A DNA stretch of 64,000 nt from contig NZ_JBHTIK010000007.1 in NCBI RefSeq assembly GCF_042676985.1, positions 16,059 to 80,058 on the forward strand. Reading direction: 5' to 3'. This document shows, in pieces, positions 1-8,262 of this stretch; the stretch's first letter is position 1, and the number at the start of each line of letters is the position of its first letter. Position numbers and translations under genes: made by a program. A model generated the notes under the pieces. That model did not search any database and was not told where the DNA came from. It worked only from the letters and a program-made list of their open reading frames with translations. The DNA comes from Sphingosinicella xenopeptidilytica (lineage in GTDB: Bacteria; Pseudomonadota; Alphaproteobacteria; Sphingomonadales; Sphingomonadaceae).

Positions 1-157
1 CTTCGCGCCGCGCCGCGGCGATCGTGTCGGCGTAGGAGCGGGGATAGCCTCGCGGTTGCCCCGCTGCTATCAGCGCGAATGCGGCAGGCAGAAGCAATAG
101 CGCGCGCCGCCGGGGAACGAAGCACAGAATTTTGCGAAGCGGCCCGATCACGCGCAT
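1..157 (-). CDS. Extracellular substrate-binding protein, N-terminal fragment (cut by window edge)
   Basis: Reading leftward from an ATG at 155-157, the frame stays open to base 1 and gives about 52 residues. The N-terminus has Arg/Lys followed by a Leu/Ala-rich stretch (RRRALLLLPAAFALIAAG), which looks like a signal peptide. The next residues, about GYPRSYADTIAAARRE, resemble the start of mature periplasmic ABC-type binding proteins (the family pattern is YPxxYxxxVxAAxxEG). The gene is divergent from a TctD/TctE-like two-component system, a common arrangement for solute-binding proteins whose expression that system controls. The ligand cannot be told from this fragment. The binding-protein call is an inference from a short stretch. 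Confidence 0.55.
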   Translation of the reverse strand, partial: MRVIGPLRKILCFVPRRRALLLLPAAFALIAAGQPRGYPRSYADTIAAARRE

Positions 158-205
158 AGTGCGCGCAATGTGCGGGTCGATCGCCATTCTGTCAAAGAGG
201 GAAGC

Positions 206-889
206 ATGGCGCGGATCTTGCTGGTGGAGGACGACGAGGCGCTCGCGCGCGGGCTGACGGCCGCGCTGCGCGGGGAGGGCTATTCGGTCGATCCCGCGCC
301 CGATGGCGAGACCGCGCTCGAAATGGCGCGAGACGAGCCCTACGCCGTCATCACGCTCGACGTGAACCTGCCCGACATGAGCGGCTTCGACGTGCTGAAA
401 TCGCTACGATCCAGCGGCTGCCGCGTGCCGATCCTGATGCTGACCGCGCGCGATTCGCTCGAAGACCGGGTGAAGGGCCTCGATCTCGGTGCCGACGATT
501 ATCTGCTGAAGCCGTTCGAGCCCGCAGAGCTTGGCGCGCGGCTGCGCGCGCTGCTGCGCCGCCCCGCCTCCGACCCCTCGCCGCTCATCCGCGTCGGCAA
601 TCTGGAGATCGACCGGTCGCGCTGCGTCATCTGGGTGTCGGGCGAGCAGATCGATCTGCGCCGCCGCGAATGGGTGCTGCTCGAACGGCTCGTCGTCCGC
701 GTCGGCAAGGTCGTCTCGAAGGATCGGCTCGCCGCCGAGGTGTTCGGCTTCGATGAGGCGGTCGCGCCGAACGCCATCGAGGTTTATATCGCCCGCCTGC
801 GCCGCAAGCTCGGTCCGCAGGGGCCGGCGATCCGCACGATGCGCGGCCTCGGCTATGTGATGGAGAACACGCCTGCCGCTGAGACGTAA
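206..889 (+). CDS. OmpR/PhoB-family response regulator (TctD-like)
   Basis: 227-residue two-domain response regulator. The receiver domain (about 1-115) has the acidic pair at 8-10, the phospho-acceptor Asp52 (ITLDVNLP), Thr80 and Lys102. The C-terminal half (about 130-220) is a winged-helix DNA-binding domain of the OmpR type (RRREWVLLERL, then EVYIARLRRKL). The start at 206 is preferred over an upstream GTG at 170 because AGAGGGA lies just before it and the protein begins directly with the receiver strand (MARILLVEDD). The sensor kinase follows with overlap. Its likely job is to control the divergent binding-protein gene or a linked transporter; that target is inferred. Confidence 0.93.
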   Translation: MARILLVEDDEALARGLTAALRGEGYSVDPAPDGETALEMARDEPYAVITLDVNLPDMSGFDVLKSLRSSGCRVPILMLTARDSLEDRVKGLDLGADDYLLKPFEPAELGARLRALLRRPASDPSPLIRVGNLEIDRSRCVIWVSGEQIDLRRREWVLLERLVVRVGKVVSKDRLAAEVFGFDEAVAPNAIEVYIARLRRKLGPQGPAIRTMRGLGYVMENTPAAET

Positions 890-2279
890 TCTTCGCGTTT
901 CGCTGACCGCGCGGCTGCTCGTCGCGCTGATCGTGCCGACGGCAGCGCTTGCGCTGGTGCTCGGCGTTGGCGGCGCGCTCATCATAAACAGCATCGTCGA
1001 AAGCGTGAACGACCGCCTGCTCGATGCCTCGGCGCGTTCGATCGCGGATACGCTGGCGCTCGAGGATGGCGAGATCACGCTCGATCTGCCGCCGTCCGCG
1101 TTCGGGATGCTGGAAAACGACGAGCGCGACAATGTTTACTACAGCGTGCGCGTCGGCGGGGAACTGCTCACGGGCTATCCCGATCTTCCCCAGATCAAGA
1201 CCGATCCGGCACGGACAGATGACATCACCTTCGCCTATTCGGCCTATCGCGATGCGCCGATCCGCGTGGCGGCGATCGTGCGCCGCGTACCGCGCGTCGA
1301 GGCGCCCGTCGTCGTGCAGGTCGCGGAGACGCTCGAGGCGCGGAACAGCCTCTCTTCGCGGATGCTGGCCGGGCTCCTCGTGCTCGAAACGTTGATCGTC
1401 GGTCTGCTCGTCCTGCTCGTGCCCATCGCGGTGCGCTGGGGGCTCGTGCCGCTCGCCGAGGTGCGCCGGGGCATCGCCAGCCGCTCGCCGACCGATTTCA
1501 CACCGCTCACGCTGCAGCAGGTGCCCGCCGAACTGCGCAGTTTCGTCGATGCCTTCAACGGGCTTCTGCTCAGGCTGGAAAATGCCGTGGAGGGTCTGCG
1601 CGGCTTCACGGCGGACGCATCGCACCAGATGCGGACACCACTGTCGATCCTGCGCGCGCATCTTCAGGTGTTGAAGCGCGAGGGCACGGGAACCGAGGGT
1701 GGGCGCGCCTCGCTCGCCGACATCGACACAGCGACCGTGCGCCTGCAGCGGCTGCTGACGCAGCTGCTCGCGCTCGCCCGCGCCGAGGGCAACCGCGAGA
1801 ACGTCATGCGGCTCGCGCGCAATGTCGATCTCGCGGCGCTTGCCCGGTCGGTCGCGGAAGACCATGTCCCGGCTGCGCTCGCAGCCGGTGTCGAGATCGA
1901 ATTCGATGCGGAGGGCAGCGCGGCCGTGCGCACGGTCGGCGAATTCGCGCGCGAGCTGATCTCGAACCTCGTCGACAACGCCATCCGCTACAACCGGCGC
2001 GGCGGCACCGTCTGGCTCTGGGTCACGGCCGAGGAGGCAGGCGTGCGCGTCGTCGTGGAAGACGATGGGCCGGGCATTCCGCCGGGGATGCGGGCGCACA
2101 TCTTCCAGCGTTTCCGGCGGCTGGACCGTGAGCACACCGAAGGCAGCGGGCTCGGCCTTGCGATCGTCAGCGAGCTTGCAACCGCGCTCGGCGGCGGCAT
2201 CGCCGTTACGGATCGTGCGGGCGGCGGCCTCCGCGTCGTGATCGACTTCCCGCGCGACCTGGCGGCCGGCGGCGCCTGA
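873..2279 (+). CDS. Sensor histidine kinase (TctE-like)
   Basis: Membrane sensor kinase of about 468 residues paired with the preceding regulator. It has an N-terminal membrane segment, a periplasmic sensor region, a second membrane segment (about 160-190), the H-box with SHQMRTPL (phospho-His about 251), the N-box NLVDNAIRYN, and the glycine boxes DDGPGIP and GLGLAI. The first conventional start in frame is GTG 933, which would cut the first membrane helix. An in-frame CTG at 873 (or 879) restores it, overlaps the regulator by 17 bases and has GGAG seven bases upstream. No ATG, GTG or TTG occurs between the upstream stop at 858 and 933. I therefore chose CTG 873, with low certainty for the start and high certainty for the family. 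Confidence 0.88.
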   Translation: MPLRRNLRVSLTARLLVALIVPTAALALVLGVGGALIINSIVESVNDRLLDASARSIADTLALEDGEITLDLPPSAFGMLENDERDNVYYSVRVGGELLTGYPDLPQIKTDPARTDDITFAYSAYRDAPIRVAAIVRRVPRVEAPVVVQVAETLEARNSLSSRMLAGLLVLETLIVGLLVLLVPIAVRWGLVPLAEVRRGIASRSPTDFTPLTLQQVPAELRSFVDAFNGLLLRLENAVEGLRGFTADASHQMRTPLSILRAHLQVLKREGTGTEGGRASLADIDTATVRLQRLLTQLLALARAEGNRENVMRLARNVDLAALARSVAEDHVPAALAAGVEIEFDAEGSAAVRTVGEFARELISNLVDNAIRYNRRGGTVWLWVTAEEAGVRVVVEDDGPGIPPGMRAHIFQRFRRLDREHTEGSGLGLAIVSELATALGGGIAVTDRAGGGLRVVIDFPRDLAAGGA

Positions 2280-2347
2280 TGCGACAGGACCGTGAAAGCT
2301 GCATGGCCCTAGCGTCGCGTCGGCCGGTTGGTGGAGGGAGAGTGCGG

Positions 2348-3772
2348 GTGGTTCGTTTGCCCTGTGTTGCCGTGGTGGCGGCGTGCGTCTCGTTCGGCCA
2401 GGCGGCGCTTGCTGCGCCGAAGGCGGACCTGGCGCGCGCAGGCGAGGCGGATTTCCGTGCGCTCTACCGTGAACTCGTCGAGACCGACACGTCGCTGTCC
2501 GCCGGCAGCTGCACGCTCGCGGCGGAGCGCATGGCGGCGCGGCTCACGGCGGCGGGTTATGCCAAGGCCGACGTCGAGGTCGTCGTGCCGCCGGATTTCC
2601 CGCGCCAGGGCAATCTCGTCGCGCGCATCGCGGGCACCGACCCGAAGCTCGCACCGATGCTGCTCCTCGCGCACATCGACGTCGTCGAGGCGAAGCGGTC
2701 GGACTGGAAGCGCGATCCGTTCACGCTCGTCGAGGAGAACGGCTATTTCTATGCGCGCGGCGCGGTCGACGACAAGGCGATGGCGGCATCGTTCGTCGAT
2801 GCCTTCATCCGCTACAAGAAAGAGGGCTATCGGCCGAAGCGCACGATCAAGCTGGCGCTCACCTGCGGTGAGGAAACCGATTCGGTGTTCAACGGCGTCC
2901 AGTATCTTCTGGCGAAGACGCCCGACGCGCTCGCAGCCGAATTCGCGGTGAACGAAGGCGGTTCGGGCAACCTCGACGAAAACGGAAAGCCGATCTCGTT
3001 CGGCGTGCAGATCGGCGAGAAAATCTATCAGGATTTCACCTTCACCGTAACGGCGCCCGGCGGCCACAGCGCGCGCCCGACCGACGACAATGCCATCGGC
3101 CACCTCGCCGCTGCCGTCGCGCGCATCGATCGCTACCGCTTCCCGGTCAACATGACGGAGGCCACCAGGGGCTTCTTCCGCCGCACGTCGGCGCTCTACG
3201 CGGGGCAGACCGCAAAGGATCTCGCCGCCGCCGGGAACGGCACGGCCGACGAAGCCGCGTTCGCCCGCATCGCCGCCGCGAACCCGCTGTGGAACGCGTT
3301 CCTGCGTACAACCTGCATCCCTACGCAACTCGCGGGCGGTCACGCGCCCAACGCGCAGCCGCAGCACGCCGAGGCGAACGTCAATTGCCGGATCATGCCG
3401 GGCGAAACCGTCGATGCCGTGCGCGCGCGTCTCAATGAAGTCGCGGGCGATTCGAAGGTCGAGATCGGCCTTGCCGCCGAGCCCGGCCCGCAACCGCCCG
3501 CGCCGCCGCTCGATGCGCGCATCATGAAACCCGTGGAGGCGATCGCGGCGGAGATGTGGCCCGGCGTGCCGGTGATCCCCAGCCTCAGCAGCGGCGCAAC
3601 CGACGGCCGCTTCCTGAACGCGGCGGGCATCCCCACCTACGGCATCTCCGGCGTTTTCCGCGATCCCGACGGCAACGGTGTCCACGGCCTCGACGAGCGC
3701 ATCCGCGTCACCGCGCTGATGGATGCGCGGGCGTTCCTCTACCGCCTCGTCAAAGCCTATTCGGCCAAGTGA
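2348..3772 (+). CDS. Exported M20-family metallopeptidase
   Basis: 474-residue zinc peptidase of the M20 (carboxypeptidase/dipeptidase) family. A signal peptide ends near GQAALA-AP. Visible metal and catalytic residues include the AHIDVVE motif (His about 109), GAVDDKA (bridging Asp about 141) and the GEET pair (about 175). The NEGGSG segment and a dimerisation insert follow. The frame is open from 2279, overlapping the kinase stop. GTG 2348 is preferred as start because GGAGGGAG lies 7 bases upstream and the signal peptide then starts with M-V-R. It probably trims peptides or N-acyl amino acids in the periplasm; the substrate is not evident. Confidence 0.9.
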   Translation: MVRLPCVAVVAACVSFGQAALAAPKADLARAGEADFRALYRELVETDTSLSAGSCTLAAERMAARLTAAGYAKADVEVVVPPDFPRQGNLVARIAGTDPKLAPMLLLAHIDVVEAKRSDWKRDPFTLVEENGYFYARGAVDDKAMAASFVDAFIRYKKEGYRPKRTIKLALTCGEETDSVFNGVQYLLAKTPDALAAEFAVNEGGSGNLDENGKPISFGVQIGEKIYQDFTFTVTAPGGHSARPTDDNAIGHLAAAVARIDRYRFPVNMTEATRGFFRRTSALYAGQTAKDLAAAGNGTADEAAFARIAAANPLWNAFLRTTCIPTQLAGGHAPNAQPQHAEANVNCRIMPGETVDAVRARLNEVAGDSKVEIGLAAEPGPQPPAPPLDARIMKPVEAIAAEMWPGVPVIPSLSSGATDGRFLNAAGIPTYGISGVFRDPDGNGVHGLDERIRVTALMDARAFLYRLVKAYSAK

Positions 3773-3773
3773 C

Positions 3774-4883
3774 ATGACGCCCGGAACGCGCACCACGCTG
3801 CTGAAGCTTCATCGCTGGGTCGGCCTCGCCTTCGCGGCGCTGCTCCTCGTGCAGGGTCTCACCGGCACGCTCCTCGTGTTTCGTGCGGAGATCGAGGGCA
3901 TCATCCATCCCGCGCTCGTCGTCACGCCCGGCGAAGCGCTGCCGGTACAGACGCTGGTCGATACGGTGCGCGAAGCTTCGCCGCAGGCGACGCTGCAGCG
4001 CATTCGGTTTTCCGAAGATCCCACGCGCGCCGCGATATTCGTGATGCGCGCAAACGATGCGCCGTGGATGGTCGCGGTCGATCCCTACAGCGGCAGGATC
4101 GTGCGCGCGGGCAGCTATGCCGCTTGGCCCACCGAGTGGCTGTTTCACCTCCACGATACGCTGCTAGCGGGCAAAACGGGCGAAATCATCGTAACCGTCG
4201 AAGGCGTCGCGCTCATCTTCCTTGCCGTGTTCGGCATCATCATCTGGTGGCCGGGGCGGCGCAGGCTGAAGTCCGGCTTCCGCATCCTCACGGGGCAGGG
4301 CGCGGATCGCACCGTGCGCACTGCGCACCGCGCTATCGGTGCGGCGATCGGCATCGTGCTGGTGATGTCGGGCGTCACGGGCGCGCTGCTCATTCACCGT
4401 GCCGCCTTGCAGCCCTATCTGCCCGTCGTGCCGCGCCCGAAGTTCGAGGTTGCGCTGTCGCAGGTCCCGCTGCGTCCCGTCGATACGCTGATCGCCGATG
4501 CGCGCGCGCGGCATGGACCGCTGCCGCTGCGCGAGGTGCGTTTCTCGGGTGACGCCGGGCAGGTCGTCGCGCTCTATTTCCAGGATGAAACGTCGCGCCG
4601 TCCAAACGCCACACGCCAGTATTTCTACAACGCCTACGAAGGCGTCGAACTCGGCCGCTACGAGCCCGCCGCGCTGCCGCCGATGAATACCGCCTACGAT
4701 TGGCTGTTCACGATCCACACCGGCAAGGCGGGCGGGCTTGTCGGCCGTCTCGTCGTGCTCGCGGCTGGTCTCTCGCTCGTGTTCTTCGCGGGCAGCGGCG
4801 TCTGGCTCTGGCTCTCGGCGCGAAGGCAGAAACGCGCGCGGCGCGCGAAGGCGGAAAGCCGCCTCGTCCGAAATGCGGCTTAG
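3774..4883 (+). CDS. PepSY-domain transmembrane protein
   Basis: 369-residue membrane protein of the PepSY-associated TM family, often linked to iron-siderophore uptake or ferric reduction. A first hydrophobic helix lies at about 18-38 (HRWVGLAFAALLLVQGLTG), a PepSY-type extracytoplasmic domain follows, then helices near 135-160 and 190-215, a second PepSY region, and a last helix near 320-345. It starts 2 bases after the M20 peptidase stop and its end overlaps the next gene by 11 bases, so the three genes are probably co-transcribed. The peptidase neighbours might mean that PepSY restrains peptidase activity, but that is inference. Confidence 0.88.
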   Translation: MTPGTRTTLLKLHRWVGLAFAALLLVQGLTGTLLVFRAEIEGIIHPALVVTPGEALPVQTLVDTVREASPQATLQRIRFSEDPTRAAIFVMRANDAPWMVAVDPYSGRIVRAGSYAAWPTEWLFHLHDTLLAGKTGEIIVTVEGVALIFLAVFGIIIWWPGRRRLKSGFRILTGQGADRTVRTAHRAIGAAIGIVLVMSGVTGALLIHRAALQPYLPVVPRPKFEVALSQVPLRPVDTLIADARARHGPLPLREVRFSGDAGQVVALYFQDETSRRPNATRQYFYNAYEGVELGRYEPAALPPMNTAYDWLFTIHTGKAGGLVGRLVVLAAGLSLVFFAGSGVWLWLSARRQKRARRAKAESRLVRNAA

Positions 4884-5628
4884 CGCCTGCACCATCGCCA
4901 TCTCGGCGATCCTTGCCGTGTCCGCCCATGCGGAGCCCAATCCCGTCGCCGCGATGACGGTGCAGGATTTCGCCGCGAAGTGGATGATGCAGCAGGGCGA
5001 TATCGCAGGCACCGGCGTCTATGCATCCGCCAACGCGGCGCTTCTGGCAGCGCCGGGTGCGGAGCCGCGCGTCGTGCTGATGGGCGATTCGATCACCTAT
5101 CACTGGACGCCCGCGCTGCTTCCCCGGCTCGGCGGCGCGACATGGGTCAATCGCGGCATCCCGGGGCAGAACAGCAGCCAGATGCTGCTGCGCTTCGAGG
5201 ATGATGTCGCCGCGCTCTCGCCAGCCGTCGTCGTGATCCTCGCAGGCACCAACGATCTCCGGGTCCACGCCGGAAGCCATGCCGATGCGGCGCCCGCCAT
5301 CCTCGCGCGTCTCCGCAGCAACGTAACGGCGATGGCGGATATCGCGACCGCGCGCGGCATCCGCGTCGTGCTCGGCAGCATTCCGCCGTTCGACGTCGCG
5401 CGCGACGGCGGCCGCCGTGATCCGGAAACGTGGCACGCGGCGAACGCGTGGCTGCAGGCGTTCGCGAAGACACGCGGCTACGCCTTTGCCGACTACGGCG
5501 GGCTTGCGGATGCCGAAGGCCGCCTGCCTGCGAACTATACCGAAGACGGCCTGCACCCGAACGCCGGCGCCTATGCGCGGATGCAGCCTGTCCTCGCCGA
5601 TGCCGTGAAGGCTGCGGGCGTCCGATAG
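4873..5628 (+). CDS. Exported SGNH/GDSL-type esterase
   Basis: 251-residue SGNH hydrolase with a short signal peptide (cleavage probably after SAHA). All four family blocks are visible: GDSI with the nucleophilic Ser, the block II Gly in RGIPGQNSSQ, GTND in block III, and DGLHPN with the catalytic Asp-His pair near the C-terminus. It probably removes acyl or acetyl groups from carbohydrates or lipids in the periplasm. The start at 4873 lies inside the end of the PepSY gene. A longer open frame back to 4738 exists, but only the 4873 start gives a signal peptide. Confidence 0.9.
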   Translation: MRLSACTIAISAILAVSAHAEPNPVAAMTVQDFAAKWMMQQGDIAGTGVYASANAALLAAPGAEPRVVLMGDSITYHWTPALLPRLGGATWVNRGIPGQNSSQMLLRFEDDVAALSPAVVVILAGTNDLRVHAGSHADAAPAILARLRSNVTAMADIATARGIRVVLGSIPPFDVARDGGRRDPETWHAANAWLQAFAKTRGYAFADYGGLADAEGRLPANYTEDGLHPNAGAYARMQPVLADAVKAAGVR

Positions 5629-5768
5629 CGGGTCGCCGCTTCCCAATTTTGACACATCAGGACCGTATTTTCATATCGTATTGCAATCGAAGAATATTGC
5701 CATCATTGTCCCAGATAGAGAATTTGCCGTGACAACTGCGCGGCTTTCGAATTCCAAGAGGGAGGGAA

Positions 5769-6770
5769 ATGATGAAACGGAACGCCATGCGCTGGCTGTG
5801 TTTGCCGCTGGCCTTTGCGGCGCTGAGCACGGGTCAGCCCGCAGCGGCGGCAGCGCCTGTGACGACGAAGGTCGTCGACACGGAAGTGTCACGGCTCGCC
5901 GCAGGTGCGGGCGGCGTCGTCGGCATCGCGGCGTGGCGGCTGGACGGCAAGGGGCCGCGCGTGCTGCTGAATGCCGACGCGGCGTTCCCGATGGCAAGCA
6001 CGTTCAAGGTGCCGCTTGCGGGCAAGATCTTCGACATGGTCGACAAGGGTCAGCTCCGCCTCGATGCGATGCTGGACGTCCCGCAGAGCATGATGTCGCC
6101 GTCGGAGGTGATCGCCGATCGCTTTATCCATCCCGGCGTCAGCCTTTCCGTCCACAACCTGCTCGAACTGATGCTGACGCAGAGCGACAACACGGCGACC
6201 GACGTGCTGATGAAGGCGGCCGGAGGCCCGGAGGCGGTGACGGCGTGGGTGCGTGCGCAGGGCGTCGGCGCGATCCGCGTCGATCGGGATACGAACCGGC
6301 TGCTGCGTGATTTCTTCCGGCTTGGCGAAGGCCCGCTGGAAGCGGCGTTCGAAACGGCGGCCAAGGCCGATCCCTCGCTTCTCACCAAGGGTGCGTTGCC
6401 GGATGCGGCGTTCGATGCCGATGCCAAGGACACGGCGAGCCCGGCGGCGATGGCGACGCTGCTCACCCGTATGTTCGCCGGAAAGGCGCTTTCGGCCGAA
6501 AGCACGAAGGCGTTCATCGCCATCATGGAACGCTGCCGCACCGGCGAGGCGCGCTTGCCGGGGCAGATGCCGCCCGGCACCACCGTCGCCCACAAGACGG
6601 GTACGATCGGCGGAACGGTGAACGATGTCGGCATGGTGAGCCTGCCTGATGGCACGGGCATCGTGATCGCCGCTTATGTGAAGGCGAGCGCGGCGCCGGT
6701 CGCCGATCGCGAGCGCGCCATTGCCGAAATCGCGCGCACGGTGCGCGATTATTTCCTGTTCGCAAATTGA
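5769..6770 (+). CDS. Class A beta-lactamase-like serine hydrolase with atypical omega loop
   Basis: 333-residue exported protein with a signal peptide ending in an Ala-rich stretch near residue 28. It carries the penicillin-recognising motifs SxxK (Ser77-Thr-Phe-Lys80), SDN (139-141) and KTG (276-278). Two adjacent ATG codons (5769, 5772) follow GGAGGG; the second has the better spacing. The omega loop is odd: counted 36 residues from the SDN Ser, the place of the deacylating Glu166 holds Thr175 (context VDRDTNRLL), the E-x-x-L-N motif is absent, and about 33 extra residues precede DTASPAAM. It may be a slow beta-lactamase, a DD-peptidase or an amidase. A D-aminoacylase follows 11 bases later. 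Confidence 0.85.
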   Translation: MMKRNAMRWLCLPLAFAALSTGQPAAAAAPVTTKVVDTEVSRLAAGAGGVVGIAAWRLDGKGPRVLLNADAAFPMASTFKVPLAGKIFDMVDKGQLRLDAMLDVPQSMMSPSEVIADRFIHPGVSLSVHNLLELMLTQSDNTATDVLMKAAGGPEAVTAWVRAQGVGAIRVDRDTNRLLRDFFRLGEGPLEAAFETAAKADPSLLTKGALPDAAFDADAKDTASPAAMATLLTRMFAGKALSAESTKAFIAIMERCRTGEARLPGQMPPGTTVAHKTGTIGGTVNDVGMVSLPDGTGIVIAAYVKASAAPVADRERAIAEIARTVRDYFLFAN

Positions 6771-6781
6771 GGGAGGGCCGA

Positions 6782-8260
6782 ATGAAAGCTGCACTGTTCC
6801 TGGCGCCCGCGCTTGCCGCGCTCGCGGCACCGGCCTTTGCCGAAACCTATGATGTCGTGATCTCCGGCGGGCGGGTGATGGACCCCGCAAGCGGGCGCGA
6901 CGAGATCGCCAACGTCGGCATCACCGGCAACCGCATCGCCGAAATCTCCGCCGCGCCGCTCAAGGGCAAGCGCCGGATCGATGCGCGCGGCCTCGTCGTG
7001 GCGCCCGGCTTCGTCGATCTCCATGCACACGGCCAGCACGACAAGGGCCAGCAGTTCCAGGCGCTGGACGGCGTCACGACCGCGATCGACGCGGAAGGCG
7101 GCGCGATGCCGGTGCAGGCGTTCATCAGCGCGCTTCGCGGCCGCGCGCTCATCAACTTCGGCGCGACCGCTTCACACGAATGCGCGCGCATGGAAGTGAT
7201 CGCGGACACGCCGTGCAAGGGCCATGGCGCCACGAACGCCATGGTTGTTGCAGACAGCAAGGCCTACACGGCGCCGGCGACGCCGGAGCAGCAGAAGGCG
7301 ATCGTCGCCGCGCTCGACCGGGAGGTTGCATTGGGGGCGCTCGGTTACGGCCTCGGCATCGAATACACGCCCGGCGCCGGTCGCAGCGAGATCTACGATA
7401 TCTTCAAGGCCGCGGCGGAAACGCGCGCGCCGGTTTTCGTCCACGTGCGCAGCCGTCCGCTCGATCCGGCGCCGGGCGTGCCGATCGCGGTGGTGCAGGA
7501 GGTGATCGCTAATGCCGCCGTCACCGGCGCATCGCTGCAGATCGTGCACCTGCATTCCACAGGCCTCAAGGATACGCCGGTCCTCATCGACATGGTGAAG
7601 CGTGCGCAGGCGCGCGGCCTCGATATCACCTCGGAAGCCTATCCCTACACGGCGGGCAGCACGCTGATCGGATCGGAGTTCTTTCGAGACGGTTGGCAGG
7701 AACGCTCAGGCATCGGCTACGGGAACCTTCAGTGGCCGGCGACCGGCGAGCGGCTGACGCAGGAAACGTTCGAACGCTATCGCCGCGAGCAGCCCACCGC
7801 CGCGGTCGTGATCCACATGATTCCCGAAGACGTGGTCGATCAGATCATCGCTGAACCTGTGATCTCGATCGCATCGGATGGTATGCCGTGGTTCACCTCC
7901 GGCGAGCACCCGCGCGGGGCGGGCACGTTTGCGCGCGTGCTCGGTCGCTATGTCCGTGAACGCGGCACGCTCGATCTGATGGCGGCGCTCCGCAAGATGA
8001 CGATCATGCCGGCGCAGCGGCTGGAGGGGATTTCTCCACAGATGGCGAAGAAGGGCCGCGTTTCGGTGGGCGCCGACGCTGACCTCACGCTGTTCGATCC
8101 CGCCGCCGTTGCCGACGCGGCCACCTTCGAAAAGCCGATGCAGGCATCGCGCGGCATCCGCTACGTTCTGGTGAACGGCAAGCCCGTGGTGGATGGCGGC
8201 AAGCTCGCCGCGAATCTGTTCCCCGGCGAAGCGATCCTCGGGGTGGGCAAGGCACGCTGA
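6782..8260 (+). CDS. Exported D-aminoacylase / N-acyl-D-amino-acid deacylase
   Basis: 492-residue amidohydrolase-superfamily enzyme with a signal peptide (ALAALAAPAFA). The N-terminal beta-sandwich leads to the HxH metal motif in DLHAHGQ. Later come VHVRS and VHLHST histidines and the C-terminal SDGMPW Asp, the pattern seen in N-acyl-D-Asp/D-Glu deacylases and D-aminoacylases. It would release free D-amino acids from N-acylated forms. It sits 11 bases behind the beta-lactamase-like gene, with GGGAGGG between them, so the two are likely one transcript. Substrate preference cannot be read from sequence. Confidence 0.9.
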   Translation: MKAALFLAPALAALAAPAFAETYDVVISGGRVMDPASGRDEIANVGITGNRIAEISAAPLKGKRRIDARGLVVAPGFVDLHAHGQHDKGQQFQALDGVTTAIDAEGGAMPVQAFISALRGRALINFGATASHECARMEVIADTPCKGHGATNAMVVADSKAYTAPATPEQQKAIVAALDREVALGALGYGLGIEYTPGAGRSEIYDIFKAAAETRAPVFVHVRSRPLDPAPGVPIAVVQEVIANAAVTGASLQIVHLHSTGLKDTPVLIDMVKRAQARGLDITSEAYPYTAGSTLIGSEFFRDGWQERSGIGYGNLQWPATGERLTQETFERYRREQPTAAVVIHMIPEDVVDQIIAEPVISIASDGMPWFTSGEHPRGAGTFARVLGRYVRERGTLDLMAALRKMTIMPAQRLEGISPQMAKKGRVSVGADADLTLFDPAAVADAATFEKPMQASRGIRYVLVNGKPVVDGGKLAANLFPGEAILGVGKAR

Positions 8261-8262
8261 GG

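Noticed and set aside
627..2135. Long minus-strand open frame opposite the sensor kinase
   Set aside because: An Arg-rich antisense shadow caused by high GC. The plus-strand frame carries all kinase motifs.
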